Shown one piece after another: positions 5,645 to 7,290 of a DNA stretch of 7,290 nucleotides. A program made the position numbers and the translations under genes. The notes under the pieces are model-generated. The model did not search any database and had not been told where the DNA came from. It saw only the letters and a program-made list of their open reading frames with translations. Location of the stretch: the NCBI GenBank assembly GCA_903845315.1, contig CAIMWY010000021.1, forward strand, positions 1-7,290, written 5' to 3'. The stretch is from an uncultured Burkholderiales bacterium. Its GTDB lineage: Bacteria > Pseudomonadota > Gammaproteobacteria > Burkholderiales > Burkholderiaceae. Positions within the stretch are counted from its first letter, which is position 1. Every line of letters begins with the position of its first letter.

Positions 5645-6565
5645 GTGCCTTACCTCGGTCGTTTTGCACCCTCTACCACGGGCCCGCTGCATGCGGGCTC
5701 GCTGGTTGCTGCACTGGCCAGTTGGCTGGATGCCCGCGTTCACAGCGGGCAATGGCTGGTGCGTATTGAAGACGTGGACACACCGCGTTGCGTGAATGGC
5801 GCCGACCAGATCATCTTGCAGCAACTGGCGGATTGCGGTCTGGTCTCTGATGCGCCAGTGGTGTTTCAATCGCAACGCAGCGCCGCCTACCAAGCCGCGC
5901 TCGACGCCCTGGTGCAAAAAGGCTGGGCCTACCCCTGCGGGTGTTCACGCAAAGAGATTGAAGACGCTCAAGCGGCGATGGGTCACGCCCGCGCGCGACA
6001 CAGCGCTGCCGCGTATCCGGGTACCTGCCGCCAAGGCCTCAACGGCAAAGCACCACGCGCTTGGCGCTTGAACGTGCAGCGTGTGATCGACGACTTGAAA
6101 CTCGCCAACCCCTTGACATGGCAAGACCGTGCACTGGGCCCTCAGCAGCAAAACGTGGCGCACGAGGTGGGCGACTTTGTGCTGCGTCGTGCCGATGGCC
6201 TGTGGGCGTACCAACTCGCCGTGGTGGTGGACGACGGCGCACAAGGCATCACCCATATCGTGCGCGGCGCAGACCTCACCGACAACACCGCCCGTCAAAT
6301 CGTGCTGCAACAGGCCTTGGGCTTGCCCACACCCAGCTACCAGCACACCCCTTTGGTGCTGGGTGAAAACGGTGAGAAGTTGAGCAAGCAGAACGGGGCG
6401 CAGGCTTTGGACTTGAGCGATCCGCTGGCGGCCTTGAATGCAGCGGCAAAGGTGCTGGGTCTGCAACGCAGCGATGCATCGCTTGAGGAAGCGTTTCCTC
6501 ATTGGGTCACAGCGTGGCGCGATGCGCACGATAATCGAAGGTTCTTACCGCCCGACTTGTTATGA
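5645..6565 (+). CDS. gluQ: Glutamyl-queuosine tRNA(Asp) synthetase GluQ-RS
   Basis: This tRNA-free paralogue of glutamyl-tRNA synthetase activates glutamate and attaches it to the queuosine base at position 34 of tRNA-Asp, not to the 3' end. The 306-residue protein consists of a catalytic core without an anticodon-binding domain, as expected. From the chosen start, [18 protein letters not shown] (3-20) contains the HIGH-type motif HAGS (16-19). [11 protein letters not shown] (38-48) lines the active site. The zinc site is Cys98, Cys100, Tyr124 and Cys128, the C-x-C plus Y-x3-C pattern of E. coli GluQ. KLSKQ (245-249) is the KMSKS-type motif. An in-frame stop at 5621-5623 leaves only TTG 5627 or GTG 5645. 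I chose GTG because it starts just before YLGRFAPS and avoids the hairpin. It lacks a clear Shine-Dalgarno sequence. Its TGA overlaps the trmB ATG (ATGA), suggesting translational coupling. Confidence 0.92.
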   Translation: MPYLGRFAPSTTGPLHAGSLVAALASWLDARVHSGQWLVRIEDVDTPRCVNGADQIILQQLADCGLVSDAPVVFQSQRSAAYQAALDALVQKGWAYPCGCSRKEIEDAQAAMGHARARHSAAAYPGTCRQGLNGKAPRAWRLNVQRVIDDLKLANPLTWQDRALGPQQQNVAHEVGDFVLRRADGLWAYQLAVVVDDGAQGITHIVRGADLTDNTARQIVLQQALGLPTPSYQHTPLVLGENGEKLSKQNGAQALDLSDPLAALNAAAKVLGLQRSDASLEEAFPHWVTAWRDAHDNRRFLPPDLL

Positions 6566-7290
6566 CCCCCGCTGATTTGTCTACCGTCACTGACGCACCT
6601 CAAACCGACACCCCGTTCATGCGCGTCATCAAAACCTATGTGCTGCGCGCAGGGCGCATGGGGCCCGGTCAGACGCGCGCATTCGATCAATTCGGTCCAG
6701 AATTTTTGGTGCCTTACCAAACCGAGTGGCTCGATGCTGCGGCCCTGTTTGGCCGCGCTGCCCCGCTGATTTTGGAGATTGGTTTTGGCATGGGCGACGC
6801 CACGGCCAAAATTGCGCAGACCCGAGCTGATGACAATTTTTTGTGTTGCGAAGTGCATGCGCCGGGTGTGGGTGCCTTGCTCAAGCGCTGCGGCGAAGAA
6901 AGCATTGGCAACATCCGCATCGTGCAACATGATGCGATAGAGGTGTTGGACCACATGTTGGGCGACAACAGCCTGGACGGCGTGCACATTTTCTTTCCTG
7001 ACCCCTGGCACAAAAGTCGCCACCACAAGCGCCGTTTGATCCAAAGCCCGTTTGTGAACCGACTGGCCCACCACATCAAGCCCGGTGGTTACTTGCACTT
7101 GGCCACCGACTGGGAACCCTATGCCGAGCAAATGCTGCACGTGGTCAGCGCAGAACCTTTGCTGAAAAACACGGCCACCGATGCCAGCGGCTTTGCCCCC
7201 AAGCCCAGCTACCGACCGCTGACCAAGTTTGAAAACCGCGGCCTCAAGCTCGGCCACGGTGTGTGGGACTTGGTGTTCACCAAGGTCTGA
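6562..7290 (+). CDS. trmB: tRNA (guanine(46)-N7)-methyltransferase TrmB
   Basis: TrmB transfers a methyl group from S-adenosylmethionine to N7 of G46 in the variable loop of many tRNAs. The 242-residue Rossmann-fold protein shows the SAM-binding [12 protein letters not shown] (71-82), acidic Glu97 in CEVHAPGVG (96-104), the catalytic and tRNA-binding [17 protein letters not shown] (143-159), and the C-terminal TKFENRG (221-227), all in family order and spacing. Length is normal. ATG 6562 overlaps the gluQ stop by four bases, so the gene is probably translated by coupling with gluQ. The N-terminal extension before the conserved [12 protein letters not shown] (26-37) contains Ser/Thr/Pro-rich sequence and looks unstructured, as is common. 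The TGA stop is the last three bases of the window, so the gene is complete but its terminator cannot be seen. Confidence 0.96.
   Translation: MTPADLSTVTDAPQTDTPFMRVIKTYVLRAGRMGPGQTRAFDQFGPEFLVPYQTEWLDAAALFGRAAPLILEIGFGMGDATAKIAQTRADDNFLCCEVHAPGVGALLKRCGEESIGNIRIVQHDAIEVLDHMLGDNSLDGVHIFFPDPWHKSRHHKRRLIQSPFVNRLAHHIKPGGYLHLATDWEPYAEQMLHVVSAEPLLKNTATDASGFAPKPSYRPLTKFENRGLKLGHGVWDLVFTKV

Noticed and set aside
6499..7257. 252-codon open frame on the minus strand opposite trmB
   Set aside because: trmB has all family motifs in this stretch; the antisense product has no recognisable fold and is a codon-bias shadow.

Overview
The window looks like ordinary chromosome from a betaproteobacterium of the order Burkholderiales, most likely Comamonadaceae-like. 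This is inferred from moderately high GC, the character of the DnaE, GluQ and TrmB proteins, and dense gene packing with short gaps. No mobile element, phage gene, CRISPR array, rRNA or tRNA gene is visible. Almost every base lies in a gene; the longest non-coding gap is about 105 bp.

Layout. (1) The left edge holds the first 52 codons of dnaE (replicative polymerase alpha subunit) on the minus strand, divergent from trhO (tRNA U34 hydroxylase, short form) on the plus strand. (2) Positions 970-3440 hold four minus-strand genes, listed in transcription order: a YhhW-type pirin, a DoxX membrane protein, a WrbA/flavodoxin-like quinone reductase candidate and a DUF599 membrane protein. (3) Divergent from the pirin gene is a LysR-type regulator that resembles E. 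coli YhaJ. The gap between them holds a perfect 19-bp palindrome that fits a LysR operator. (4) Downstream of the regulator on the plus strand come a renalase-like FAD enzyme, gluQ (glutamyl-queuosine tRNA-Asp synthetase) and trmB (tRNA m7G46 methyltransferase). gluQ and trmB overlap by 4 nt, and trmB ends exactly at the window end.

How the genes may work together. The central block (LysR, pirin, DoxX, flavodoxin, perhaps DUF599 and the renalase-like enzyme) reads as a compact redox or quinone-stress locus. It recalls the E. coli yqjF/yhaJ/yhaK region, where a LysR regulator (YhaJ), a pirin (YhaK) and a DoxX protein (YqjF) lie together and YhaJ activates yqjF in response to quinone-like products of dinitrotoluene. 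The flanking genes are translation and replication housekeeping. Three of them modify tRNA: TrhO and GluQ act at position 34 and TrmB at position 46. I see no wholly new system. The most interesting items are the redox module with its palindrome, the renalase-like gene tied to the regulator, and a hairpin in front of gluQ.
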